Shown: piece after piece, positions 1-47,134 of the stretch
Numbering within the stretch: the stretch's first letter is position 1
Layout of the letters: each line of letters starts with the position of its first letter
Origin: Diadophis punctatus similis
Lineage: Eukaryota; Chordata; Lepidosauria; Squamata; Dipsadidae
Assembly (NCBI GenBank): GCA_023053685.1
Contig: JALIGW010000022.1
Location: 2,735,001 to 2,799,000 of the forward strand
Direction: 5' to 3'
DNA: 64,000 nt
Position numbers and translations under genes: made by a program
The notes under the pieces: model-generated
The model's input: only the letters and a program-made list of their open reading frames with translations
The model's database searches: none
Told to the model about the DNA's origin: nothing

Positions 1-36273
<36,273 letters not shown>

Positions 36274-36660
36274 GGCTGGGCTGGGCTGGGCTGGGCTGGG
36301 CGGTGGGATCGGCGGCCCTGGGCTGGCGACGGCGGCGGGAGCCGGCCGGGGTGGTGCGGTCGCAGCAGCCGGGAGCTCCTGCGGACACACTAACCGGCCG
36401 TCCCGGCTCCGGCAGCAGCCCCAGCCGGCGAGCCGTCCCCGCCCCCCGGCCCGCCCCTATAAGGAGGGGAGAAAGGCGAGACGGCCGCCGGCTCTCCACC
36501 GCCCAGTGGAGCCTCCCGGGCCAGGAGCAGTCTATCGTGGCTCGGCACGCCGAGCGGGGTGTGGCTGCTTCTCGGAGCAGGTGCATCGGAGCTGCTCATC
36601 CACCTGTCGACTGTCCCGTCCTCCTTCATTTATTCTGGGGTCTCTGGATCTCCCCTCCCC
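36274..36660 (-). promoter_or_regulatory. CpG-rich putative promoter and 5' UTR of RYR1
   Basis: Directly upstream of the RYR1 start codon the sequence becomes GC-rich with many CpGs. It holds GGGCGG-type Sp1 boxes around 36425-36460 and a TATAGG element next to GGGGCGGG at about 36454-36466 (minus strand). A five-fold GGGCT-like run is at 36276-36302. Promoter function is inferred from position and composition only. The transcription start is not identifiable by eye. Confidence 0.5.
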
Positions 36661-36723
36661 CCTTTGCAGCCCCTGACTCTGGTTATAACAGCCCCAGGAC
36701 TGGGCTATAATGCCCAAGCTTTA

Positions 36724-37094
36724 CAGGTAGTCCTCGACTTACAACAGGTCGTTTAGTGACCGTTCGAAGTTACCACGGCACTGAAAAAAAGGGACTTGGG
36801 ACCTTTTTTTCACACTTATGGCCGTTGCTGCGTCCCCGTGGTCACACGGTTGATATTCGGCTGCCAGACAACTGACTCACATTTATGACTGTCCCAAGGT
36901 CATGTGATCACCACAAGTCAATGGGGAAGCCAGATTCACTTAACAACCGAGTGACTGATTTAACAACGGCAGCGATTCACTTAACAGAGGCGGCAAGAAA
37001 ATGCGCGAAAAGAGGGCAAAATTCACTGAACGCATTTCTCACTTAACGACATAACTTTGGGGCGCAATCATGGTCGTAAGTTGACGGCTACCTG
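36724..37094. mobile_element. T-family MITE, well preserved
   Basis: CAGGTAGTCCTCGACTTAC to TAAGTTGACGGCTACCTG, with TA on both sides. It lies about 450 bp upstream of the RYR1 start codon. Confidence 0.85.
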
Positions 37095-37174
37095 TATTAT
37101 GCTGCAACTCCGCTCTTTGCAAGCATCCATCACTTCCATCCCCACCTGTATGGCCGATCCTTCTTCCTGGAATG

Positions 37175-37340
37175 GGGAAGGCTGGGGAATTCTGGGAGTT
37201 GGAGTCCACACATCTTAAGAGTGGCCAAGGTTGAGAAAGGCAATACTGAAACTATCTCATAATAATAACAGAATAACAGAGTTGGAAGGGACCCTGTAGG
37301 TCATCTAGTCCAACCCCCCACCCACCCAAGCAGGAGTCTG
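37175..37340. mobile_element. P-family half element followed by CR1 3' end
   Basis: GGGGAATTCTGGGAGTTGGA, then from 37262 AACAGAGTTGGAAGGGACCC and ATCTAGTCCAACCCCCC. Confidence 0.6.
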
Positions 37341-37409
37341 GGAGGGTGGCTCCATTGATTAGCCAGTTGATGGGATAACCAGGTGTCAAGGGGTGAACCA
37401 GAGATTAGA

Positions 37410-37556
37410 ATAGAGGTCTCCAATCTTGACAACTTCAAGACTTGTGGACTTCAACTCCCAGAATTCCTCAGCCAACAAAGCAAAGCAAAGCTGACTGAGG
37501 AATTCTGGGAGTTGAAGTCCACAAGTCTTGAAGTTGCCAAGGTTGGAGACCCCTGT
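37410..37556. mobile_element. P-family palindromic MITE
   Basis: GGTCTCCAATCTTGACAACT, a GCAAAGCAAAGC tip, and AGGTTGGAGACCCCTG. Confidence 0.75.
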
Positions 37557-37655
37557 AGAGGCATCAGGTTTTGGGGGAGAATTGGCCAGGGCACCTTCAT
37601 TTTTCCAGACACCCAGTTTCCTCTCTGTTAAGCACGGACTTGCTTTCATGACTTA

Positions 37656-38010
37656 CAAGTAATCCTCGTCTTATGACCACAATGAGGCCACAATTTCTGG
37701 GGTTAAGTGAAACATTTGTCAAGTGAAATTTCGCTCCTATTTTACGACCTTTCTGGCCACCGTTGTGAAGTGAATCACTGCAGTTCTTAAATTAGCAATG
37801 GTTGTTCAGTGAATCCGGCTTCCCCCATGGACTCTGCTTGTCAGAAGATCACCAAAGAGGATCACGTGGCCCCGCCCCCAGACAGGACGCTGCAACCGTC
37901 ATAACTACGAGTCAATTGCCAAGAGTCTGAATTTGGATCCCGTAGGGCCCTGGGGATGCCGCAATGCTCCTAAGTTGTGAAATACGGTCATGGGTCACTT
38001 TTCCACGATC
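37656..38010. mobile_element. T-family MITE, right end lost
   Basis: CAAGTAATCCTCGTCTTATG, then the reverse-orientation interior (GACTCTGCTTGTCAGAAG, ACTACGAGTCAATTGCCA). It passes into a P-family arm at 38018-38075. Confidence 0.65.
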
Positions 38011-38079
38011 CAAATTCTGGCTGGGGAATTCTGGGAGTTGAAGTCCAAAGGCCTTCAAGTTGCCAAGGTTGAACCCCGT

Positions 38080-38610
38080 TGGCTTACAGCCCGGAGCGTA
38101 CGGATATAAAAATATTCCTGTGGCAGCGCCGGATACTATATCGGGAATCTGCCCGGTTTAATGCCTCTGACGGACCCGTAGGATTTGAAGCTGCTCAGTT
38201 TAAACCGTGATAAAAACCTGAGGTGAATTTCTGCTCCGCAAAGCTGGCTCTTTTTGTGAGAAACCCCAGTGCTAAACAAAAATAAATGAATCCTTTTGGG
38301 GAAATTCACAAAGCAAAGCTATTAAAGCGGCAGGAACCTTTCCACAGAAGCCTTAAAGTAGCCATTTGATTGCAAGGAGAACCGCCTCCCTTTGTAAACT
38401 ATAAAAAGCAAACCTCGGTTCGACCAAAGTCCCTATTTTGGTTCAAGCCGTCACAAGCGGTTTTGCGGGCCGCTTTCCTGCTGATGTAAATGGGCTAAGA
38501 AAAATAAAAATCAGTGCTATTGTACAATATTTTTCAGCTTAAAAAGGAGTCATTTGCCATTCTAAGGGCCCGTGGAGGTGCAGAGTTTCTGCAATTTAGA
38601 ATAGACTAGA
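38080..38610. other. intergenic stretch, nothing recognised
   Basis: AT-rich unique-looking sequence between the two genes. No open frame, RNA or repeat is evident. Confidence 0.5.
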
Positions 38611-38611
38611 A

Positions 38612-39082
38612 TAGGGGTCTGCAACCTTAAACACTCAAAGAGCCATTTGGACCTGTTTCCCAAAGAAAAGAAAACACTGGGAGCCACAAAACCTGGGTGG
38701 GTGTGGCCAACTCGACGTCACTCACTTCCACCAGTCACAGGACCCCCCCTAGCCACGCCTACCCAGCTGGTCATTAGGGCAGAGAACTGGTTGTTAAAAA
38801 ACACCGGGAACCACAAAACCCTTTTGACATCTCTCTCTCCCTCCCTCCCCCCTCCCCCTCTCTCTGTATCTATGTCTTTCTCTCCCCCTCTCTCTGTATG
38901 TCTCTTCCCTGCTTCTCCATTCCCTTCTGTCACCCTTACCTTCTCAGGCCAGGCGAGGAGTGACTGGGAGGAGAGGGTGAGGAGTGGGGCCAGCCAGTGG
39001 TTGGATCACCTGACAGGGAGCCACAACAGAGGGCCCAAAGAGCTGCATGCGGCTCCGGAGCCGCAGGTTGCTGACATCTGGA
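38612..39082. mobile_element. hAT-type non-autonomous element
   Basis: Left GGGGTCTGCAACCTTAAACA and AAAGAGCCATTTGGACC; right GAGCTGCATGCGGCTCCGGA and GCCGCAGGTTGCTGACATC. The GAGCC-rich ends resemble those of the 61740 element. A TCTC-rich low-complexity centre lies at 38830-38930. Confidence 0.6.
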
Positions 39083-39165
39083 CTAGAATAACAGACTTGG
39101 AAGGGACCTTGGAGGTCTTCTAGTCCAACCCCCTGCTTAGGCAGGAAGCCCTACACCACTTCAGT
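39083..39165 (-). mobile_element. CR1 3' end fragment
   Basis: AACAGACTTGGAAGGGACCT and CTTCTAGTCCAACCCCCTGC. Confidence 0.6.
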
Positions 39166-39268
39166 TTTGCAACTAATAGGTAGAGATCCTATCAGATCAG
39201 AGGCAGACAGGCAGAGAGATTCCCGAAATATTTTCTATCATTGGATAATTCAGGAAAGGTTCTCCAAG

Positions 39269-39375
39269 GCCAGAGGTCTTCAAACTTGGGAATTTCAGAC
39301 TTGTGGACTTCAACTCCCAGAATTCTGGGAGTTGAAGTCCACAAGTCTTAAAGTTGCCAAGTTTGGGGACCCCTG
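39269..39375. mobile_element. P-family MITE
   Basis: CAGAGGTCTTCAAACTTGGG to GTTTGGGGACCCCTG, with flanks TCCAAGGC and TCCAAAGC (7 of 8 bp). Confidence 0.75.
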
Positions 39376-39488
39376 TCCAAAGCGATAACAGAACGTTCCA
39401 CCTTTGGAAAAATTTAAAGGAAAGCCAGACAACAATCCATCCTCATTTTTCCCTTAATATTTTGGCTGGTAAGAAAATATTTAAACCA

Positions 39489-39634
39489 GCAGTGTCCAAC
39501 CTTGGCCCCTTTAAGAGCTGTGGACTTCAACTCCCAGAATTCCCCAGCCAGCATGGGGAACTGCATGGCTGGCTGGGGAATTCTGGGAGTTGAAGTCCAC
39601 AGTTCTTAAAAGGGCCAAGTTTGGACACCCCTGA
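39489..39634. mobile_element. P-family palindromic MITE
   Basis: CAGTGTCCAACCTTGGCCCC to GGGGCCAAG-type inverse and TTTGGACACCCCTG; stem GACTTCAACTCCCAGAATTC intact on both arms. Confidence 0.78.
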
Positions 39635-40185
39635 TGAAATGTTTCTCACTTAAATCAGGAGTGCTAATTAAATAGAAACTTTTGTTTAAAAAAAAAAGCA
39701 AAACATTTATCTCACGGAGGGGAAAAAAAGTCTGAAAGAAAGAATCATAGGGTCAACGCATCCCAGCTTTTTATAGACTCGGGATATTAAATTAATTCCC
39801 TTGGAGTGCTTTATATAGCACAATCCTGTTCGTTTCTTTAAACTCCAGCTTCTAAATTCATTGTACGCCAACGGGCTTGACTTCGCTTGACTAGGAAGCA
39901 AGTTTCCCCTCTGAAAATTGCCCAGGATTCAATTGGAAGGAAGAAAAATAAAAAGAGGACAAATCGTTTAAAGGACTCAATTAATTAGCCAAAAGAAGAC
40001 GCCGGCTTTTATATCACACAAAAGAAGGACGGAGGCTGCAAATTTAGCAACGTCTAGGAACAAATCAATTTCACACGTCTGCAGGGATTTAGCAGAACGT
40101 ATTTTATGCAATGTTTCTCATCTTGGAAATATTCCTTATTCTATTGGTGTATTTCCAGAGATGGGCCAAAGCAGATCTTAGATTA

Positions 40186-40563
40186 CAGGTAATCCTCGAT
40201 GTACAGCAGTTCGCTTAATGACCTTTTGAAGTTACGACGGCGCTGAAAAAGATGACTTATGACCGTTTTTCATTGCAGCATCCCTGTGGTCACATGATCA
40301 AAATTCGGACGCTTGGCAACTGGCAGGTACTTATGACAGTTGCCGTGTCCTGCGTTCATGTTCATCAGCTTTTGCAAACTTCTGACGGGTTCATGGGGGA
40401 AGCCGGATTCACTGAACTACAGTTGCTTAATTTAAAGAACTGCAGTGATTCACTTAACAACTGTGGCCAGAAAGGTCGTAAAATGGGACAAAACTCCGAA
40501 CAAATGTCTCGCTTAGCAACCATTTGGGCTCAATTACGGTCGTTAGTCGAGGACTACCTTTAC
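40186..40563. mobile_element. T-family MITE
   Basis: CAGGTAATCCTCGATGTAC to AGTCGAGGACTACCTTTACT; TA left and right. Confidence 0.78.
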
Positions 40564-40974
40564 TGTAAGTGAATAGTGCCTTGAAGATACCAGTTTTTAT
40601 TATTTTCACCCATTTTTAATGCATTTTTGGTGAGCTTGTTGCATCCTCTCCAGAGTCAGCTAGAATGGGGACAGGCTGCAAATCTCTTCGATGAAACAGT
40701 TGAAACTTTAAAAGCACAAAACGGCCATGTCATTTGCACACTCTTGAGGTCTGGCCATGAGCCCAGGGTGGAATGGCTGGGTTCACACACTCATGAGTGT
40801 GTAGAATGTATAGTTGGTCGCTTTGTGGCTTTAGGAAATTGTGTGAGCCAGCTTATGATTTTAATTCAGCTTATTAAAATCAAAGACAAATTCCTTGTGT
40901 TTCCAATCACACTTGGCCAATTAAATTCTATTCTTATGTGCATTCTGTGAAGACAGCAGTTGGGTTATTTCAAT

Positions 40975-41425
40975 AAAGCTAATTTAGTCCAGCGGCTACG
41001 CTACAGGCTAGAAACTGGGTGGCTGGGAGTTCTAGCCCTGCCTTAGACATGAAAGCCAACTGGGTGACTTTGGACCAGATGCCAGGAGACAGTGAGTTCT
41101 AGTCCCACTTTGACCCTGAAAGCTGGCTGGGTGATCTTGGACCAGTCACCAGGAGACTGTGAGTTCTAGCCCTGCCTTAGACATGAAAGCCAACTGGGTG
41201 ATTTTGGGCCAATCACCAGGAGATAGGGAGTTCTAGTCCCGTTTTAGGCATGAAAGCTGGCTGGGTGATTTTGGGCCAGTCCCTCTCTCTCTCTCTCATC
41301 CCAACCCACCTCACAGGATTGTTGTTGTGCGGAATCAGAAATAGAAAGGGCTGTCAGATACGTTCTCCACCTTGAGTTGCTTATAAAAAATAAGAAATGT
41401 AGGAGACAAATAGATAAAAAAAACA
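40975..41425 (+). mobile_element. tRNA-derived SINE with repeated B-box units
   Basis: Head TTTAGTCCAGCGGCTACG, then about four units with GAGTTCTAGCCCTGCC or GAGTTCTAGTCCC about 67 bp apart. The tail is CCTCACAGGATTGTTGTTGT, then TTGAGTTGCTTATAAAAAAT. Confidence 0.75.
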
Positions 41426-41990
41426 TTCATCCTGGAAGCAATCTTGATTGAACAGTCTATCCACATCAATTACTGAAAATTTCCTTCTTTAACATCACTT
41501 TGCTGCTGCATTTTGAAACTATTTGTTGGAGTGGTTGTCTCGATCGACAGCATTAAAGAGAAGCCTAGCTAACGCGAATGTGACAATCCCGGTTTTAAGT
41601 CTCATCAAACTTCAGTTTGAACAGCCTACGTCTACATGACCTGGCTGGTTCTCCTGCGTTTCCAAACACCCCAACCTAAGAATGAATTTGCACCAAGAAA
41701 TTAATAAAACCAATACGAAGAGGGTTGTAAAACTCCGGTTTAGGCTACAACAGCGAGGTTCATTTTATTAAACTCTCGCAGCCGGTTGTGCATTTTGGAG
41801 TTCTTTGGGTGAGAAGCATGGCTGTGACATCTCTTAACAAAGATAAATGCCACCACGGGGCAATTAAAAAAGAAACCTCCTCATTAAAAACAGCTTAAAG
41901 AGGAGAAGGTCAGGCCAGAGAATCAGCAGCTGTGTGGCACTTTTGCTTTTAATTATTTAGGATTGCCGAACACCCAGCGTGTGAGCAAGT

Positions 41991-42024
<34 letters not shown>

Positions 42025-42656
42025 CCAAGAAATTAAAAAGAAACTGAAGGCTACAATTGTTGGCAATCAGGAAGGCTCTTGGCGCCCCCTTGAGGGCATC
42101 TGTAAACATTGCACAATGTTCCAAGACGTAATCCCCCAAAAATCAATGAAGAAACCTTTGACGTAGTCGTGAATTTTTATTGCTCTTCCAGCGATTCATA
42201 ATTTTAGACAAAGGGGAAGCTATGAACTGCAAGGGAAAAGCAGACGTAGCCAAACAGAAATTTCCAGGTTTTTCCACGTGCTGCCTCGGGAGCTCTTTCC
42301 CGCCTTGCAGTCAAAAACTTCGTATTTGGGGGGGGGGGGGCATAATAAAATTAATAACGAAGGCAGAGAAAAATACCAAGAGTTGCGGGGTGGGACACAC
42401 ACATATGCAAACGGCAGGAAAGGAGGACTCTTAGCCGTGTCAACCTTTTTACCTTGTTAAAGGAAAAAATTACAGGAGGGATTCACACATGCCGTCAGCC
42501 ACCCACAGGATTTGAGCAGAAGCAAAGCCCTCTTTGGCCTGGGCCCCCTCTCCACAGAGACACTTCTGCTCAAATTTAGACCCAACTAATGGCAAATCAA
42601 GTCCAACAGGTAGTAAGCCCCAAACAGACATCAGTGGCTCCTACCGGCGTGGATGT
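41426..42656. other. intergenic and 3' flank of ARHGAP11A-like
   Basis: Contains (CA)n at 41993-42023, the possible poly(A) signal at 42176-42181 and a G run at 42330. No further gene was seen. Part of it may be 3' UTR. Confidence 0.5.
42176..42181 (-). terminator. possible poly(A) signal of ARHGAP11A-like
   Basis: AATAAA on the minus strand, about 664 bp beyond the stop codon, and the first canonical hexamer I noticed there. A P-family MITE lies in the intervening 3' UTR (42657-42801). No transcript evidence is available, so the site is tentative. Confidence 0.35.
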
Positions 42657-42801
42657 CGGGGATCAGTGTTTCTCAACCTTGGCAGTTTGAAGATGTGTGG
42701 ACTTCAACTCCCAGAATTCCACAGCCAGCAACGCTGGCTGGGGAATTCTGGGAGTTGAAGTCCACACATCTTCAAACTGCCAAGGTTGAGATACACTGTC
42801 G
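42657..42801. mobile_element. P-family palindromic MITE in the 3' UTR
   Basis: Arms of about 65 bp, TTTCTCAACCTTGGCAGTTT on the left with its near-perfect inverse on the right. It starts only about 45 bp after the stop codon of ARHGAP11A-like, so it would form a hairpin in that mRNA. Confidence 0.75.
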
Positions 42802-42844
42802 GGGATGGTGGTGACAAATCGGAGCATCTTGAATTAACCATAAT

Positions 42845-43788
42845 CTACAACTCCCTTGCAGGATTTTGGGGAGAACGACAGCTCTGGGGCATCCGGTGAT
42901 CTTCCAACAGGAGGCTGGTCTGCTGGTCTGGGGGGTCCCCCGTGGGTCCGTATCCCTCTTTTCGGCCCCACAGCCCCGCCAAAGAACTCCTGATGTGCTT
43001 GTGGGTGATGAAGATTTGCCGGCCGCAAGCCTTGAGCTGCTGCAGGCGCGTCTTGGAAGATTGCCTGGATTCCCCTCCCTTGGAGACCTCGTCCTGCAAG
43101 GGAAGGCCACTCTCGTGGCTCACCGACCGTCCAAAACGGCGCCTGGTTTTGGGTTTGGGAGAGTTGAGGATGCTGAGCTTTTCGTTTGACCCAAGTGGAG
43201 CCTGTTGGGGGTTGGGGGAGAACTGTCCTGCAGGAGTTTGGGAGACTTGGTTGGTGAAACCCCCGCCAGCCTCCAACGCTTCCGAGCGAGACGGAAACAG
43301 CTTTGGAGAAAGATTGCAAGATTCGTCTGCTGAACAGCCAGCTCTGGGGCTCTCTGGTGGCGCCTCGCGCACCATGCGAAGGCTGAGTTGTTTCATGCCA
43401 GATACGACTTCCTTCATGCCAGGTTGAGCTGGCTCAGCTCGCCCAAGGTCCTCCTGCCTTCCTGGGCTAGTGGGAGCTTCATCTGGGGAGAAATCGGTTT
43501 CGTCTGTGGCATCCCTCAACGAGAGCTCTTCCGGCCAGCTCAGAGATCGCCGAAGAACTCTGTGGCGCATGGCGAGCGCGATGCCTTGCCTGCTTGTCTC
43601 GGCCAGGGCCTCCATCTTCACCAACAGCCCCCTCTTTCCAAGGGGGGTGCCTGCATTCTGCTGAGAACTGAGCACCTCAAAATAGGGCCTTGGTTCTGCG
43701 GGTCTTCTGGGTTTCACATCGTCCAAAGCCTTCGGGTTTAAGGAGACACGAGCACTTGCCTTTTCCCCGGGTGAGCAGCTTGGAGACC
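42845..43788 (-). CDS. ARHGAP11A-like: ARHGAP11A-like exon L (last coding exon, stop)
   Basis: 944 nt, 314 codons with the TAG stop at 42845-42847. It starts [20 protein letters not shown]. It is rich in Ser, Pro, Arg and Glu and has no recognisable domain. [33 protein letters not shown] and [20 protein letters not shown] are the more ordered-looking stretches. Acceptor TTTGAAG is T-rich. Its length and open frame in an otherwise stop-rich region support it being coding. The human last exon is likewise the longest. Confidence 0.88.
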
Positions 43789-46700
43789 CTTCAAACAAAT
43801 CCAAAATAACAGCTGTTTTACAATCCTTCTCCAGACCACAGTTATGGAAGCTCTTCTCGGTAGCCTCTTCAAGAGGTCCAGCGGCTCAACCAAGCATACC
43901 TCGTTGATCTTCCTGGACCTTGTAGGATTGCAGGCAGGCCCACTGTGGCAGGATCATGGCGAGGTCCCCTGCATCTTGCCTCCTCTTCTTCAGCGGGAAC
44001 CATCCACTGGGGTCTGCTCCTTTGGCAGAGAGGGAGTGGGGTTGCTGGGTTGAGGACCGGAAAAAGGAACAACTTTGAATAAATCCAGTAGTACTTTCTC
44101 TAGTTTGGTCCACTCACCGTGAAAATTACTACTACTACTTCCGTGTCAGAAGCCCCAAAGGGCTTCCATGGTGAAAGGATCTGCCTGCAACTTCACCATT
44201 GCCCGGGGGATGTGTAGTTGGGGGGGGTCCTTTCATGTCCCTGTGAAGTTGCCCAGTGAAGTGGTGCCCGTTTATCTACTCATGATTGCCTGCTTTCAAA
44301 CTGCTGGGTTGGCAGGAGCTGGAGCAAGGGACGGGAGCTCACCCTATCTGGTGGCAGCAACGGGTCTCGAACATGAGCCTGCTGATCATCAGCCCAGCAT
44401 TTTAACCTCATGTACCTGTTCTGATCCAGCTCCCCAACACGACAAACCCTCTGAAGTTAAATCAATGATTCCTGTATTAGGAGCGCCAGCAGCCCCAGCA
44501 AAAAGTTTCTCTCTCACCACAGGCTAACCAGTCTGTCCGGCAGGGAGATGAATAGTTGTCTGCCACATTTATTCATCTCCACCCCCTGCTTTTTATCCCC
44601 CGAGCTAGGGTGGGGCTTCGCTAGCAGCGGTGGCTCTTCCGTCCCAAGGATCGGTCCATGGATTTCCACTGCTCTCCTCTCCTCTGCCTTCTGTGCATCC
44701 GCGCGTCATGCACTGGACCCAGCTGTTCCTCCTCTTCCTCATCAGCCACCTCCAGACCTGGGGGCTGTTGACTCTCCATCTGAGGGCTGACGGACGGCCC
44801 AGGCTCCGCCTCTCTTTCTCTTCCTGACAGATCCATTCCCTCTTCCCCCTCGGAGCTCTCAGGTTGCCTTGATGCTGACCCTGACTCCCACGCCTCCTCC
44901 TCCTCCTCTGATTCAGCTACTAAAGAGGCCAGCGGCCGACAGGCCACAACAGTACCCTTCCACTTAAAGATGGTTGTCACCACCTGTCCTACTGAGGTGA
45001 CATTTTAAACTAGCCCCCACTCCGGCCATTTTGGAGTACACCACTCTTGTTACCTGCTGGTACTGATCCTGGGAATTTTAGTCCAGCACAACCGGGGTAG
45101 CTCTACAGAAAAAATACATACTGACCACCCAGTGCTGGGATTCAAATTTTTTTTACTACCGGTTCTGTGGGCGTGGCTTGGTGGGCGTGACAGGGGAAGG
45201 ATACTGCAAAATCCCCATTTCCTCCTGATCAGCTGGGATTCGGGAGGCAGAGAACAGATGGGGGTGGGGCCAGTCAGAGGTGGTATTTACCGGTTCTCCG
45301 AACTACTCAAAATCTCCGCTACCGGTTCTCCAGAACTGGTCAGAACCTGCTGAAACCCACCTCTGTAACCACCTGTGATTTCCAGCAACATCCTCAAGAG
45401 TTCTCACCTGCCCTTTGTTGTTGCGAGAGAAGATGCTCAGGGATTTGTGGCCTATTTGTTTCCGCTCAGTAAGGGAGGGTGAAAAGCTGTTGGAGGCAGG
45501 AGTAATGGACTTCCTGGAAGAAAAGACGGGTGGGTGGGGGGTTGGGGTGGGAGTGTTGGCACTTAACAACTGTGTTATTAAGAAATAGAACAACAGCAGG
45601 GGTGAAATGCTACCGGTTCGGCCCGGTATGAGTGTACCGGTAGCGGCAGCGGCCCATGGTTCGGAGAACAGGTAGCGGCGGCAGCACGAGGCTCCACCCA
45701 CCCAGACATCGCCATTTTTTAACCCTCTGTGCATGTGCAAAGCCTGATGATGGCTGACACCAGGTGATCGACACCTGGCCTCCGAAATGCCAGAAATGCA
45801 TCATGCTGCTAAAATGCGGATGATAATTACAGACAAGGCAGCTGTTTTCCAGCGGCAAGTCTCAATTCGAAAATCTATATTTGCATACGTCGAGATAAGC
45901 CAGGTAAGCCAGCAAAGCCAGGTAAATATTTCTAGGAAGAGTCTTACCCACCCACCTCCGAGGGCGTTTCCTGTTGCTGCTCTGTTTCCGTTGAACTTTC
46001 CCAGTTGGAGGTTCTGCGCCGCCTGTAAGAAAGAGGCAATGTAGGAAAGGCTTGGGGAACGCAAGAGGAGGAAGGCCAGCTTCATAAAAGCGAGAAAATG
46101 CAGGGGTGAAATGCTACCGGTTCAGGCTGGTTTGCCCGAACCGTTAGTAACAAATACTTCCAGTTCTCCGAACCGGTAGTAAAAATGCTTTTAAAAAGTG
46201 TAAAAAAAAACTTTTCCACGATCCCGCGGCACAGCTGATTGTCACAGATGATGAAATTTTTTTTTTACTTTTTTAAAGCATTTTTTAAAAACTACCTATT
46301 TGCTGGAACTGTGACTCTGTGAGGTTCCTGCTTTGTTGCAGGGGTCATTTTGTGTGAAGTCCAGCTGCTTCTGCATTGTGTGTAAGTCAGTTGTGTGGCT
46401 TTTGTGTTGTTTGTGTGTGAAGTGTGAAAGTTCGTTTTTGAGCTCACCTGGCCACATGACCATGACCACCAAGCCACACCCACCCAGTCACATGACCACC
46501 AAGCCATGCCCACCAAGCCACACCCACCAAGCCACACCCACCAAGCCACACCCACCAAGCCACACCCACCAAGCCACGCCCACAGAACTGGTAGGGAATT
46601 TTTTTAGGTTTCGGCACTGGAGAAAAGTCGACCCCCGTGACCTCTTAGATTCAGTTTCACGCAAGCATTTTCACCTGGGTTTCTTGGCTTCCTCCTTGAG

Positions 46701-46796
46701 ATGAAAATTGGGACCGACACTGAACAGCACCAGTTCGATTGGAGCAACACAAAAATCATCGGCTATGTACAGATATCTATATCTTTCTATATATCC

Positions 46797-46839
<43 letters not shown>

Positions 46840-46844
46840 GTCTG

Positions 46845-46876
<32 letters not shown>

Positions 46877-47059
46877 CCTACCTACCTACCTACCTACCTA
46901 CCTACCTACCTACCTACCTACCTACCTATCTTGTATCATCTATCTATCTATCTCTATCTCTCCTCTCTCCCTCTCTATCCTGTCTATCCTGTCTATCCCT
47001 CTCCCTCTATCCCTCTATCCATCCATCCATCCATCCCTATCTCTTTCTCTCTCTCTTCC

Positions 47060-47134
<75 letters not shown>

